From positions 4,305,001 through 4,369,000 of the forward strand of contig JAINUG010000007.1 in the NCBI GenBank assembly GCA_029706075.1: a stretch of 64,000 nucleotides of DNA. Reading direction: 5' to 3'. A program made the position numbers and the translations under genes. This DNA is from Aldrovandia affinis (Eukaryota > Chordata > Actinopteri > Notacanthiformes > Halosauridae). Below are positions 47,201 to 54,895 of the stretch, piece by piece (positions within the stretch are counted from its first letter, which is position 1; each line of letters begins with the position of its first letter). The notes below the pieces were generated by a model, which saw only the letters and a list, made by a program, of their open reading frames with translations, did not search any database and was not told the DNA's origin.

Positions 47201-47978
47201 TCTGTAGTTTTCAAAGCTGAAGGTTTTTGCTGAAATACTAGTTTAGCATTTTTATAGCTTCACTTTGATTCCAGACTGCAAAATATAACGATTATTGTTG
47301 CTTTGTATTATGAGGCCAATATTTTCATGCTGTTGTAAAATAGAACACAAAATACCTGAAAAGCAATAAAGTTTTATTGAGTTTAAAAAAACAAAAACAG
47401 ACCCTTGTTTGGCCCATAAATTATCTCTACGGTTCTGAGTTGTCATCTTAAGTTTCTCATTTCCTTTTAAATCCATATCTCTTAACATCTCATCGGTGTA
47501 CACCTCCATCACTATTAGTGGCTTGTAATGCTTGCATTTGGAAAAAGCTCTAATGCTTAATAGCAGTCAGGGAATGGTAACAATGCTGACTGATTTTGCC
47601 CCAAACTCAATTATTGCTTTTTAATTTGGTCATCTCCAGATGTTCTCCATTGACTGCTACTAACCATTAAATCATATTAGAAGTTTCATTTTATTTTCTG
47701 CTTTTTTAACATCTTACTGGTGGGAATGGGCCTGTTTGTGAAATCATGAAGCCCTCATGATTTTATTGTGTAGATGATGTGGAATAGTCTGCCAGTGTAC
47801 TTGGTTGTTTAGCTGATTAGTTTTTTGTCATGTTGTCATCCAGCCGTCACTAGCTGAAACTAATCTCCTCTATCTTTTTTCTTTTGTTTCTCTATCTTTT
47901 TCCCCCTTTCTCTCTTTTTTCTGTTATTTTATTTTTGTCTGTCTCTTTTCTAACCACCCAGCCGCCACAGGCAACTAA
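2038..47978 (+). CDS. qki: quaking-family STAR/KH RNA-binding protein gene, 5'-partial
   Basis: The gene encodes a STAR-family RNA-binding protein that, in characterised relatives, binds ACUAAY-type elements as a dimer and controls splicing, mRNA stability, translation and circular RNA formation. QKI-5-type coding parts are 2038-2180, 15895-16011, 26460-26603, 37866-37953, 39563-39844, 43036-43110 and 47962-47978; the alternative QKI-6-type end is 41403-41428. Every junction is GT-AG and phase-compatible, giving about 288 residues from the end of QUA1 to the C-terminus. Known QKI-5 proteins are about 341 residues, so only the first coding exon (about 47 residues) is missing, upstream of the window. 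Intron 2 (13.7 kb), intron 3 (10.4 kb) and intron 4 (11.3 kb) are long, as in vertebrate QKI. The family call is essentially certain. Which fish paralogue this is (qkia, qkib or qki2) cannot be settled here; linkage to timm23 favours an extra ohnologue. Confidence 0.96.
3897..3921. repeat. (GT)n microsatellite
   Basis: About 12 GT dinucleotides. Confidence 0.85.
3941..3985 (-). mobile_element. degenerate SINE-tail fragment
   Basis: TTTGGCAGACACTTTTGTCC then TGAGCGACTTACAAG is a diverged copy of the same tail motif. Confidence 0.45.
4446..4725 (-). mobile_element. degenerate SINE-family repeat
   Basis: ACATTTACATGACATTCATT, CTTAGCGGACG, then AAAGTGCTTTGCCCCAAGGA and a CGGGATT-type segment follow the order seen in common teleost repeats that carry the conserved tail motif. 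Boundaries are approximate. Confidence 0.45.
6714..7073. repeat. long imperfect (CA)n tract
   Basis: About 360 bp of CA repeats broken by ATAC, AAAC and GCAC variants, ending in a pure (CA) run. It opens several frames on both strands that encode only His/Thr or Cys/Val repeats. Confidence 0.93.
9075..9235 (+). mobile_element. possible tRNA-like SINE remnant
   Basis: GTGTGGTCGCGGGTTTGAGC then CCAGGC resembles a box B region. The sequence leads into GGGGCAGCTACATGAAAAC and an ATT microsatellite, which could be an expanded SINE tail. This is weak. Confidence 0.3.
9239..9313. repeat. (ATT)n microsatellite
   Basis: Two ATT runs separated by GGAAAC. Confidence 0.92.
11172..12152 (-). mobile_element. 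solo LTR inside the CR1 LINE
   Basis: It begins TGAGACAG, ends GTGACA (TG...CA) and is flanked by 5-bp direct repeats AGGGC (11167-11171 and 12153-12157). Removing it restores the LINE reading frame (...[10 protein letters not shown]...). An AATAAA-type signal on the minus strand near the left end suggests minus orientation. It contains a long (GA)n tract. No internal retroviral-type coding region is present, so it is a solo LTR. A Gypsy-type origin is a guess. Confidence 0.75.
11923..11995. repeat. (GA)n microsatellite inside the solo LTR
   Basis: A nearly perfect GA run of about 70 bp within the intron-2 LTR. Confidence 0.93.
14528..14665 (+). mobile_element. degenerate SINE-family fragment
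   Basis: GGCACTGTACCCTTGAGCAA, AGTGCTTCCCCTGAATTGCC and later GTGCTGTAAGTCACACTGGG resemble the 3' half of a teleost SINE-like repeat in plus orientation. Confidence 0.45.
14888..14948 (-). mobile_element. SINE/LINE tail fragment
   Basis: ACATTTTAAGCATTTAGCAG then ACGCTCTTATCCAGAGCGAC is nearly identical to the 1840-1912 fragment. Confidence 0.65.
15895..16011 (+). CDS. qki: qki exon 3 (KH domain core)
   Basis: A 39-codon phase-0 exon lies between the acceptor TTTTTTGCGCAG and the donor GTGAGA. It encodes [12 protein letters not shown]... to ...GSMRDKKK, the core of the maxi-KH domain. The RNA-contacting GxxG loop is visible as GPRG, followed by the helix [14 protein letters not shown] and the strand MVRGKGSM. 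This is the most conserved part of the family and shows no lesions. It is the RNA-recognition unit that in other quaking proteins reads the ACUAAY core. Confidence 0.98.
16440..16710 (+). repeat. degenerate dispersed repeat, family B
   Basis: It shares an ordered set of motifs with 58340-58625: CCTCCGAAG..GTG, CAATGAG, CCCT/ACCGACTGA, then GCTGTGGYCAATTATGTG. It is diverged and of unknown class. Confidence 0.45.
17670..17965 (+). repeat. dispersed repeat, family A (plus copy of an inverted pair)
   Basis: TTGGTGGCCAATTGTACCCT, CCTCCTTCGAGA, GGGAAGCGTTCTGTGCATGC and CCTGGGGCGGACAGCCAATC recur in the same order on the minus strand of 21200-21476. The class is unknown. Confidence 0.6.
18605..18955 (+). 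mobile_element. CR1 3' tail (interrupted by a MITE)
   Basis: The left part encodes [18 protein letters not shown], equivalent to [18 protein letters not shown] in the 12.5-kb copy. The right part resumes GACAAGCCCTAGATGGTCTG and ends near GTCATTAAATGTTC. The MITE at 18690-18892 splits it just after the stop. Confidence 0.65.
18690..18892. mobile_element. hAT-type foldback MITE in the CR1 tail
   Basis: About 203 bp with imperfect inverted termini (AAGGTGTGTCCAGTCTT against CAGGAGTGTTCAATCTT) and an inner palindrome around CACCTGATTCAACTAATCCA. The flanks are CTCTAGAC and TTCTAGAC, an 8-bp duplication with one mismatch, fitting the hAT NTCTAGAN preference. Confidence 0.65.
19620..19646. repeat. 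(TTAA)n short tandem repeat
   Basis: About six TTAA units, self-complementary. Confidence 0.85.
21200..21476 (-). repeat. dispersed repeat, family A (minus copy of an inverted pair)
   Basis: Its reverse complement carries TTAGTGGCCAATTATACCCT, CTTCCTTCGAGAGGG and CCTGGGGTGGACAGCCAAAC, matching the copy at 17670-17965 over its whole length. Confidence 0.6.
24279..25116 (-). mobile_element. Tc1/mariner-type element with long inverted repeats (intron 3)
   Basis: 838 bp flanked by TA on both sides. The termini CACTACCGGTCAAAAGTTTT and AAAACTTTTGACCGGTAGTG are perfect inverses, and the inverted repeats extend about 150 bp. Inside, the minus strand encodes the N-terminal DNA-binding part of a Tc1 transposase ([20 protein letters not shown], then [15 protein letters not shown]), while the catalytic DDE part is largely lost. 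It is a deletion derivative that would need a transposase in trans. Confidence 0.85.
25215..25275 (+). mobile_element. hAT-like terminus
   Basis: CAGGGATCTCATGGTCCTTG then AAAAACCTTGAAAAT resembles the terminal repeat of a common teleost hAT family. A partner end was not found. Confidence 0.35.
26460..26603 (+). CDS. qki: qki exon 4 (KH C-terminal half)
   Basis: This is a 48-codon phase-0 exon running from [19 protein letters not shown] to VRKLLVPA, with donor GTGAGT at 26604. It completes the extended KH fold with the strand HVLITVED and the long terminal helix [13 protein letters not shown]. The start at 26460 is set by homology and frame. The acceptor is weak: the pyrimidine stretch is interrupted by GCGACACGG, and three tandem GAG triplets at the boundary offer acceptor AGs at 26458-26459, 26461-26462 and 26464-26465. 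Use of the later sites would remove one or two glutamates in frame. Confidence 0.96.
28905..29897. repeat. 46-bp minisatellite with 184-bp higher-order structure
   Basis: About 21 units of roughly 46 bp (TATGTTCCCTTTATAAGGGA, then TGAGTGTGTGGGTATGCTCA, then TATYGC). From 29281 two perfect consecutive 184-bp blocks can be read, each of four units ending CGC, CGC, TGC and TTC; the last unit of each block also has GGATATG in place of GGGTATG. Each unit contains the hairpin TCCCTT-TAT-AAGGGA. The left end is less regular and includes duplicated flanking sequence (CTCCATTCAGA). Confidence 0.92.
30510..31483 (-). mobile_element. solo LTR in intron 4, same type as in intron 2
   Basis: It begins TGTGACGACC and ends GTAACA (TG...CA) between 5-bp duplications GGGTA (30505-30509 and 31484-31488). 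It is 974 bp against 981 bp for the intron-2 copy. It shares a similar layout: GGACCC near the left end, then a T-rich minus-strand AATAAA signal, then A/G-rich tracts with many CAGGxA motifs. No gag or pol sequence is present. Confidence 0.75.
32690..33016 (+). mobile_element. CR1 3' tail (interrupted by a MITE)
   Basis: The left part reads [21 protein letters not shown]. The right part has ATGGGCTAAATGGCCTGTCC and a TCTTATTATG end. It is the same family and orientation as the 12.5- and 18.6-kb copies, with a MITE at 32764-32947. Confidence 0.65.
32764..32947. mobile_element. hAT-type MITE in the CR1 tail
   Basis: 184 bp with perfect inverted ends CAGGGTTACTCAAATC / GATTTGAGTAACCCTG. The flanking 8-mers are GTCTAGAC (32756-32763) and CTCTAGAC (32948-32955). 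There is no coding sequence. Confidence 0.75.
34005..34330 (-). mobile_element. antisense CR1 3' tail
   Basis: Read on the minus strand it resembles the other CR1 tails. On the plus strand the signs are ATAAGAGCATACGAATCGTC, then GGCCATTCAGCTTATTTAGG, then AACACCCCAAGGACCTCTGC, the complement of the C-terminal coding segment. It is degenerate and its boundaries are approximate. Confidence 0.5.
37395..37610. mobile_element. hAT-type foldback MITE (intron 4)
   Basis: 216 bp with long inverted ends (CCGGGGTGCCCAAGTTCGG against CAGGGGTGCTCAAGTTCGG). The flanks are CAGTACGT and CAGTACAT, an 8-bp duplication with one change and a central TA. The centre has a local tandem duplication of ACTAACACACCTGATTCCA. 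Confidence 0.75.
37866..37953 (+). CDS. qki: qki exon 5 (QUA2)
   Basis: An 88-nt exon lies after a T-rich acceptor ending CGCCAG and before the donor GTAAGG. It encodes 29 residues, [20 protein letters not shown]... to ...RDANIKS, plus the first base of a proline codon completed by exon 6. This is the QUA2 motif. In STAR proteins QUA2 packs on the KH domain and contacts extra bases of the RNA. The [18 protein letters not shown] core is intact. Confidence 0.96.
37954..39562 (+). other. qki: qki intron 5
   Basis: This 1.6-kb intron between QUA2 and the proline-rich exon has donor GTAAGG and a long CT-rich tract before the tandem GCAGCAG acceptor. I see no repeat or gene in it. Confidence 0.85.
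39563..39844 (+). CDS. qki: qki exon 6 (proline-rich, tyrosine-rich tail)
   Basis: This 282-nt exon encodes [15 protein letters not shown]... to ...[10 protein letters not shown], with split proline and glycine codons at its ends. It holds the proline-rich region ([18 protein letters not shown]) and the tyrosine cluster [10 protein letters not shown]. In mammalian QKI the corresponding tyrosines are Src-family kinase targets. It is the most divergent exon here: the middle ([15 protein letters not shown]) differs from mammalian QKI. It is also strongly GC-rich at third positions, so several antisense and alternative frames stay open by chance. The acceptor is a tandem GCAGCAG; the upstream AG is assumed. 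The donor is GTAAGC. Confidence 0.95.
41151..41204. repeat. (GA)n microsatellite
   Basis: 27 GA units in the intron just upstream (about 200 bp) of the QKI-6 alternative exon. A shorter GA-rich patch follows to about 41240. Confidence 0.93.
41403..41428 (+). CDS. qki: qki alternative last exon, QKI-6-type C-terminus
   Basis: After an acceptor ending CTCTTCAG the exon reads GT ATG GCT TTC CCC ACC AAA GGC TAA. Joined to the last G of exon 6 it gives the tail GMAFPTKG and stop, the diagnostic QKI-6 C-terminus. QKI-6 lacks the QKI-5 nuclear signal and is found in both cytoplasm and nucleus in mammals. A bipartite quaking response element lies about 45 nt past the stop. The QKI-7 tail of mammals (beginning EWIEM) was not found by eye between exon 6 and the QKI-5 exon. 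Confidence 0.93.
41474..41491 (+). promoter_or_regulatory. bipartite quaking response element after the QKI-6 stop
   Basis: ACTAAC at 41474-41479 and TAAC at 41488-41491 are separated by 8 nt. This fits the established QKI element ACUAAY-N(1-20)-UAAY. It lies 46 nt after the QKI-6 stop and about 20 nt upstream of an unused-looking acceptor (TTTGTTTCACAG), in a GC-moderate context where a chance match is less likely than in the AT-rich flanks. Autoregulation is inferred. Confidence 0.5.
43036..43110 (+). CDS. qki: qki alternative exon 7, QKI-5-type tail with nuclear signal
   Basis: A 75-nt exon follows the acceptor AATTTAAGCAG, with a good branch-point-like CTAAC upstream at about 43002. Joined to exon 6 it encodes [12 protein letters not shown]... 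to ...MTTDR plus one base, with donor GTTAGT. It contains RVHPYQR, the STAR nuclear localisation signal that makes QKI-5 the nuclear isoform. Phase allows skipping in favour of the QKI-6 exon and matches the 17-nt terminal coding piece downstream. Confidence 0.95.
43433..43821. mobile_element. short Tc1-type relic / MITE
   Basis: The right end GTCTGAATACTTTTGCAAGG, then CACTG before TA, is a typical fish Tc1 terminus. The left end retains TATTCAGACCCTTGAAC after a small deletion. About 390 bp long with no coding content. It lies between the QKI-5-specific exon and the terminal piece. Confidence 0.6.
47365..47370 (+). terminator. polyadenylation signal AATAAA (upstream)
   Basis: A canonical hexamer lies in GCAATAAAGTTTTATTGAG, upstream of the QKI-5 terminal coding piece. 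It could end a message using the QKI-6 tail. Assignment to an isoform is inference. Confidence 0.4.
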
Positions 47979-47979
47979 C
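47951..47979 (+). promoter_or_regulatory. candidate quaking response element spanning the terminal 3' splice site and stop
   Basis: TAAC at 47951-47954 lies in the intron end. ACTAAC at 47974-47979 is formed by the last Asn codon, the TAA stop and the next base. The spacer is 19 nt, within the reported range. Further ACTAAY cores lie upstream at 47659 and 47859. Because AATGN-stop is conserved, the stop-embedded core may be partly a by-product of coding. Confidence 0.4.
47962..47978 (+). CDS. qki: qki final QKI-5 coding piece, 17 nt (AATGN stop)
   Basis: This tiny coding segment is easily missed. After acceptor TAACCACCCAG the sequence CCGCCACAGGCAACTAA completes the split alanine codon from exon 7 and adds A-T-G-N and a stop. 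AATGN is the invariant end of vertebrate QKI-5, so the assignment is secure despite the length. The stop codon is embedded in ACTAAC, a quaking-binding core. The exon then continues as 3' UTR for up to about 3-4 kb. Confidence 0.93.
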
Positions 47980-50812
47980 CTTTGACCTTCTGACCTCTGA
48001 ACTCCTGCACCCAATGATGACCTGACCATTGCCTGCCTGCTGACCAGCTCTCTTGGCAAACGTCTACGCTTGCCTGTCTCGCGGTTGCGGCGAGCACAGG
48101 CCCAGCTTTTCACCTAACAAAGCAACACGACGATGACTCAACAACGCCGCCCCCTCCCCCTCCCCCTCCCCGTAGCTCTCTCTGGTCGGGTGACCGTGGC
48201 TCTGAACCTGCACTGAATAGTTGCACAGCAATAATAAGGTCCAATGCCCCCCCTCCCCCCTCCCACAAACACACACACAAACACATACAAAAACACACAC
48301 ACGCAATCACCTTTTCAACAATCCACACCTGAATGTACTGTTGCAGTAATGAGGAAATGCCATGCACGAGTCTTTTGGTCATTTGAGGCCATTTGGTGAA
48401 TTGATTCCCAGCTCCTGGAATGTGCTGCATGCCACTGAGGGGTGAGAAGTCTGTACACCAGGCTAATTGGGAAGTTTCAAGAATAATGTGGGGTTTGGGG
48501 GAGTTTGTGGGGCTTGGTGAGGATGAAAGGGCCCTATACACTGAGTGATAGTTAAGATGCATGCATCAGTTGTCCCGTTACTTAGCAACATTTTTTTGAC
48601 CTTCGTCATCAAGGATGTTAAAAAAACAAAGCCATGCTTGCCTATCTGCTTTACATGTATCACACTTGTAGATGAATCCTGAGAAACAAGGACAGGACAA
48701 ACAAAATTCAGCAAGCTAATAAGTTGACACTTTATGATTCAAGGGTGCTGCCAAACAGGAAGATATATATTCACAAATGTTGTTGCAAGCCTTTTATATT
48801 TACAAGTATTGTAAACAAAACAACATTTTAGTTTATTATTGAAAAACTAGCTGTTTCTTTTATGTGAATGAAGAGGTATTGATGACCAAAATGGCCTTTT
48901 TTTTCTTCTTTTTTTTTTTGGTTAAACATTTAGTGTTGGAAAAAAATGAAGTGCCTTACTCTACTCATGGTCATTGAGTCTCTATGTCCAATTGGCCAGC
49001 TCCTAACTGAACAGGAAGGGTAATGCATTCTGTGTCCTCGCCTTACACAGGAATCAGTGAATGAGTGAAAAAACAGAATAAAAAAATCTCTCAAAGCCTA
49101 AGATGTGTAAATATGACTGGCTCCTTACACTAAAGTCTGAGGAAAAAGATTCAGTCAAAGAGTTGCCTTTTTTCTTTACCAGCCTTTGTGCAAACATATA
49201 GAGAGCCGCAGAGCAGTAAGACCTCTCTACTTCACAAAAAACACAGGCCTCAACTGCTGAAACTCCACTTAACTGGAACAGGGAAATGGGAATGGCGCAA
49301 GCTCACTGACATAGGTGCCATTGTGCTCTCAAGTAGCAAAGTGTGCTCTTGCAATTGTGGGTCTCAGAGAGCATTGAACTGTTATTGAGGCAACTCAGCG
49401 TTCCCCTGTAACTGTTCACTGGAAAACAGCTACGGTCAATTGCCAGAACATCACAACGGGAGGTGAAGTCCAGGGCTTGGTAAATGTAGTCCATGCCAAC
49501 CACTTGTTTGGATTTCATCTCCCACCAGCTTTATGATTTGAACTTTTTTTTTGTATTCCTGTCAGTTGAACACAAAGTAGCCCTAAAATCTGTGACAGTA
49601 CGCACACTTTAAAATATATATATTTATTTCAAATATATGTTTCAAACTTTTGTTTTTGACATTTAAGGATATTTAGAGACCTGATTGTTTCACACAGATG
49701 TTTTGAGTCTCATGCTGAGGACCACATCTTGCTTCCTCGTGGAGGAGGTTTTTTGCCAATAATTGCAGGTGGCTTTTGGGCCACATATTACACTGCAGAC
49801 ACACTGCAGATCAGTTTTCTCACAGAGAGCCATGGGCCCCCAAACCACACGAAAACCATATGAAAAAGTAACATATGTCAAAATCCAAGCTGTTAGGGAT
49901 GTCATTTATGAATACATTTGAAATATACTTGTGTATGCCAGTTATTAATACCATCGTTTTATGCTATTTCCACATATACTTTATTTCACATAATGAATAT
50001 GACATTTTTCAAACACAACACAGTATTGGAACCAAAATTGCATACAGTAAAAATAAATATACTCCTTATCATTTGGATTTATTATTTTAGTGTGTTACTT
50101 TTTCTTAGGGGAAGCACTCATCACAGCGGTGGAGTCTTACAATAATGACATCACCTGTTGTAACCCTATTTAACTCCTATGCAAGAGATTGGCCTGTAAT
50201 ATTTATTTAGATTCCTTGCCATAAATGTGTCTTCCTGTTTGATAATTATTTCTTGGTTTTATATCTTCATAGTTCCAATGATGCAGTGCCATAATGGATG
50301 CATTTTGAACAGAGTTTTTAGTAACAAAATATAGATGTACCAACTCGATTTGTTTGGGGAAGACCCTGGAATACTGTATTGACCGGGTGAAATGTTTCAG
50401 GCAAAGACTACATGTTGTTTTATATGAAAATATATTTGTTCATGGATGAGACTATCATATCCAATAAGCTTGAAGTTGACATCTTTAAAATCTCACCACT
50501 CATTGGGTCCTCAGTATTATGTTACAGTTCTACCGGTTTGTTAGTATTTTATGGCAGTATTATCTTTTGTTTCTGTTCTTGTGTTTGTTTTGGGGGATTT
50601 GCCGTGTGTGTGCGTGTGTGTGTCTAAATCGGTTCTTTGTAAGACATCAAACAGTTGGCAGTCTGTACTTTATGTTATAACATTACTCAAGCTTTGTATT
50701 AACAATATCAAATATCCAGATGATTGCCAACAAGAAGAAGATTACATGGATGTATTTACAGCTGTTGTTACAAGTTTATAATGTATTTTTCTATCTAATT
50801 TTATATGTATGT

Positions 50813-50818
50813 AATAAA
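50813..50818 (+). terminator. polyadenylation signal AATAAA (candidate QKI-5 end)
   Basis: A canonical AATAAA lies in a T/A-rich stretch 2.8 kb after the QKI-5 stop. Confidence 0.4.
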
Positions 50819-51649
50819 TAACATTAATGAACTTATTTCCAGATTTGAACAAAAAGAACAAAAAATACTTCAAGTGCAAATGTAAATGTAAGTGCAAACA
50901 TGCAGGTTTTTCTGTAAGAGGTCATTGGTTTTCCTTTGCAGTACTTTACTCTCAAGACTTGTGCCTGAATCAAGCCTTATTATCTTTAACCATTTCGTGC
51001 AGGGGTTTTCAACCTGTGTTTCAACCAACAAATCCCCCACCCCACACACCATTGCAAACGTTCTGTATGCATACCAAATTATCGTTTTTTTATAGTAGTA
51101 AATAACCACTGCTCGTTGTACTGCGGAACATACAGTTTTGTCCTTTCCCTGGACACTGCTGGAAGTTATCCAACAGTATGTGTCAACCTTATACAGTATA
51201 GCTATATTACAATATTTCATGCATTTTCCTGTTTCTTTCCTGTATTGAGGACGGGGAGTTCTGGACACCTGGTTGAAAATCCCTGACTTATTGGCTGATT
51301 TCATTCAGGAGCACCTACAGTCAGAGGGGTTCTCTGGAAGAAAAAAAACACAAACCCAGGGAAAGTGTTTGGTTGGATATAGCAAGCATTCATCAAACAG
51401 TGTGGGTATGCGGCATGTCCAGCCTAGCACTTTAACTGAGTTTCATCTGACATTTTTCAGTCTTTTTACAGACTGTGAAATTTTAACGATAACCCCATAA
51501 ATAGTTATTTCTAGTTTTTTCATAGAACAATCTGATGTGCCTCGACTGCGGTGAAGTTTTCTTCTTTTTTTAGTTTAGTTTATACTGTTTGTTGCTTGCA
51601 TTTTAAGGCCTTTTGTTGTTAAGGTGTTATTAACCTTTAGTATTATTTT

Positions 51650-51655
51650 AATAAA
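51650..51655 (+). terminator. polyadenylation signal AATAAA (distal candidate)
   Basis: AATAAA lies 3.7 kb after the QKI-5 stop, at the end of a T-rich stretch. It is an alternative distal end of the quaking message. Confidence 0.35.
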
Positions 51656-52744
51656 TGTTAAAATCCGATTGTACTAACAATGGCCATGACCTTGTTTCTT
51701 TAACCCCTCATTGTTTCTGGTGTCTGCTTTGGTTGTATTAAAAGCAAAATTGTGAAAAGCTTAACTTTTTAGAATGCTAAAGAAAAACATAACACTCTGT
51801 ATGTACTGAAGAGCAATAGCAAAATATTAAAATGATAGTGAAAAAAAGACAAATCAAACTAACTCTGGTGCTTCATCTCTGTAGCTTTTTAATGTGCCTT
51901 CAAGCTAAATTTGTGCTTACTAATAGTATAACACACATCCTTCAGTAGAAGGAGAAAAACCTGAATGAATTAAGTGGGAAGTGGTTGTCGTAACACCGCC
52001 CAGTATTACAATAGTAGTGATCAATCTACCCCAATAGTTTTGGTAGATTTTACAAATGTTTCCTTTTTTTTTGTCTTTAGCCCTGTCCCATCGCTGCAGG
52101 GTCCTATGCTAATTATGAAGGGCATGCACAAGTGTCCTCCGAAGTGTTTTTCACACTGATATCGGCCAACTGAATTGCCACAGTTACTGTGTAGAAATAT
52201 AGCGCAACTGATGCACCTGGAGCAGACAAGATCACAGGCACCCACTGTTGAGGCATGAGGTGGGGGACACTTGCCAACTTAAACCCTTCCCTCCCTGGGC
52301 AATGCTTTGGCCAGTTATGACAATAATGAAATAAATAGCTGGCACTGATGCAGTCTAGGTTTGATTGGGACATGCCATTCTGGAAGCTCCTACTCTAATG
52401 CTATTTAAGAGGGAAGGGAAAGACACAGAGTGCTTGAGCAAGATCAGGGGCCATTTTTTGCCAAACCTCGACTTTGAGGCCCCCCTTGCCTGTCATGTGA
52501 CGTCCAGAAAAAAAGATTGATGAAAAAGTCTAGAATGTGATATTGCATCATGCCCACAAGGGGTCCCCTGCTTTGGAGGTTCCAATCAATGGACTGGTTT
52601 GAGTGTTGGGAAAGCACGCCACTGAGAAATCGTTTATAGTTTTCAGATGTTAAATGAGTTAAAGTATTTCAAGTACGTAACTCACCCAGGTCTGGTAAAT
52701 ATTGAAATAAGAATGCATGAGACCACACACAGAGTGCCATAGAG

Positions 52745-52950
52745 CAGTGGTTCTCAACTGGTCCTGGAGAGCCACATGCATCTGCTGATTTTTGTTGTTA
52801 CTTAGCACTAAATGTGCGATTAAAGCTATTGATTACATAGATAACTCACCTCACCTGTTTTTTAAAGTCTGAATTGGTTGCTGATTTTAAGGTGAAAAAC
52901 AAGAACCAGGAGACCCTAAGGCCCTCCAGGACAAGGGTTGGGGACCACTG
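52745..52950. mobile_element. hAT-type MITE (intergenic)
   Basis: 206 bp with imperfect inverted ends (CAGTGGTTCTCAACTGGTCC and GGTTGGGGACCACTG). The flanks are CCATAGAG and CCATAGAT, an 8-bp target duplication with central TA. There is no coding sequence. Confidence 0.7.
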
Positions 52951-54895
52951 CCATAGATCATGACTGCTTTATAGTATGGATGTCTGTTGCACTGTAACAC
53001 AAAGGTTGTGAAAATGCTGTACAACAAAGCACTGCACAGTCAGATTAATTTTTTTCTAAGCAGGTGTCACACCCCCTCCCTCTATGGACACAAACAAACT
53101 TGAGTTTCATTGTTCTTTGTATCCTCCCTCACATCTTTCCCATCTGTTAAGAAGACGGGGGGCTCTCAAGAGCAGGGCAGGAAGAGGCCATAAATATGAA
53201 CCATTAAATCTCAGGAGAATCTCAAAAATGTTTTTTTTTTTACATAACACATGTGGAGGTTTTGTTCAGCAGGTTTTGATCAGGATAGTAAAAGTACTGA
53301 AATGTAAATATAAATATCTAACTGATACAGGAAGGAGCAGTGTGGTAAAGATTAGGTACCCATTTACCTGGTTTCTGCACCCGAGTCATGTGTGGCTGGT
53401 GGCCTTTTTACATTTTGCACATTTATTTGAAATCCTTACCTCCTTACCTGCGAAGGTCAATCCCTGTTTCCTTCCCCGAAGTCCTTCCTATCGGATGAGA
53501 AATGCAGAAATGTCTGGAAACCAAGGCATGACAAATGTCAATCATTAAATTAGAGGCACATCTAAATGTGCACATTTGCAGGGTTATTTTGTTCAGAAAA
53601 TGTTCAAAAAAGAAACCAATGAATTAAGTTCAAATTAAGTTATTTTAATTTCTTCGTTTGTGCACTCTTTCAGCGGGGGGCGACAGTGTCAGGGTGCTGA
53701 CAATGAACTGCATAGGCTCTCATACCACTGGTTAACATAGATATATATTTTTTAAATATGCAATAAAATGAACCCAGTCCAGTCAGTAGACAATTCCAAA
53801 AAGCACAGTTTTTTACAATAAATGTTTTAAAGGAGATATTTACAGTATCTTGAAATGGGAAGAAGAAAAAAACAATTTAGGGGATTGTTCTTATAATAAG
53901 AAAGTAACTAATCATTAAGTATGTTGTAATGGGATTTTTTCTTTTATATTTATATTTTTATTTTTATACACAACACTGCCACCAAACTCCACCCTCTTTG
54001 TACATACTCTCTCCCCCACCTGTCTACCTGCCTAGACTGGAAAACAGGACCTGCGCTGGGATCCAGTGAAAAGCAGATCTTTCCATCACAGCTCATTCTC
54101 CTCACAATGTTGGGGACCTTAGGACCATAAGAATAAAACTGCCACAACCTTCAACACTGGTAATTCTCAACTGATTCTGTCTTTCTGTAGATCTTTTTCC
54201 TTCTTATTTCCATCGGCAACCTGAAAAGGTATTGTCAGGACAACAGGAGCATAAAAAATAACACTTCCTGAGAGTTTTATAGCTGCTTCCAGTGGGAACC
54301 GTAGTGGCATTTGCGCCATGGGAAAGCACTGTCGCTAGGAATTGGGAGCGTGTTATTGGAGAAGATACAACCATGTTTGCCATATCAATACATGTTAATA
54401 AATTCACCAGACTCATTTATAGGCTAATCGTCATCATTACAATCACAAAACGGGGTGATGAAAAAAGCAAGTTAACTGAGACTTGGAACTTAAGAAAGAC
54501 TTAATTAAACCACCTTATAATAGGACAGCGATCCCTTTTCAGTGAAATGCGGTCCAGCGAAGTTCATACATGCTGCTGTCTGAAGAGCAGACTGTGATAC
54601 ATCTGCCTCTGGTACGTATTCAGCACAGAACAGAACATCATTCACAACACTCTCCTCCATACAGGCGCAAGGAGAACCTACTGTACCTACCTTTGTTTCA
54701 GGCAAAGATTAGGAATAACAAACACTGACAACAAAATGATCAAAAATAATTATTGTTATTAAAAACATTTACTATTATAAACTGCATCGATCACAATTTA
54801 AGTGTAACCTTATAAGGTCTTCATAAACCATGCATCACATGTTCATGACCAAGGCATCATGATATGAAGACGTATGACTGTTTTGTAGATAGATG

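Larger units (their letters stand above)
39845..47961 (+). other. qki: qki alternative 3' region (introns / QKI-6-type 3' UTR)
   Basis: This segment separates exon 6 from the terminal QKI-5 coding piece and holds both alternative tails. Depending on isoform it is intron or 3' UTR. It contains a (GA)n tract (41151-41204), a short Tc1-type relic (43433-43821) and a canonical AATAAA at 47365. The remaining stretches (39.9-41.1, 41.5-43.0, 43.9-47.3 kb) are AT-rich and non-coding, with scattered ACTAAY cores. Confidence 0.6.
47979..51670 (+). other. qki: probable QKI-5 3' UTR
   Basis: From the QKI-5 stop the AT-rich sequence runs without splice-linked coding potential to AATAAA signals at 50813 and 51650. 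Vertebrate QKI-5 messages have long 3' UTRs, so 2.8 or 3.7 kb is plausible. Exact ends need transcript data. Open frames inside it (for example 48110-48562 and 50870-51304 on the minus strand) show no family features. Confidence 0.5.

Noticed and set aside
39845..47961. A QKI-7-type tail exon (EWIEM...)
   Set aside because: I looked for it after exon 6 and found no matching sequence. It may be lost or too diverged to see by eye.
53084..53548. 154-residue open frame
   Set aside because: No recognisable domain, AT-rich low-complexity content and no splice partners seen.
54204..54705. Two adjacent minus-strand frames that might be exons of a gene between qki and timm23
   Set aside because: No family resemblance could be recognised and the splice sites are not convincing. 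A protein search would be needed to reconsider.
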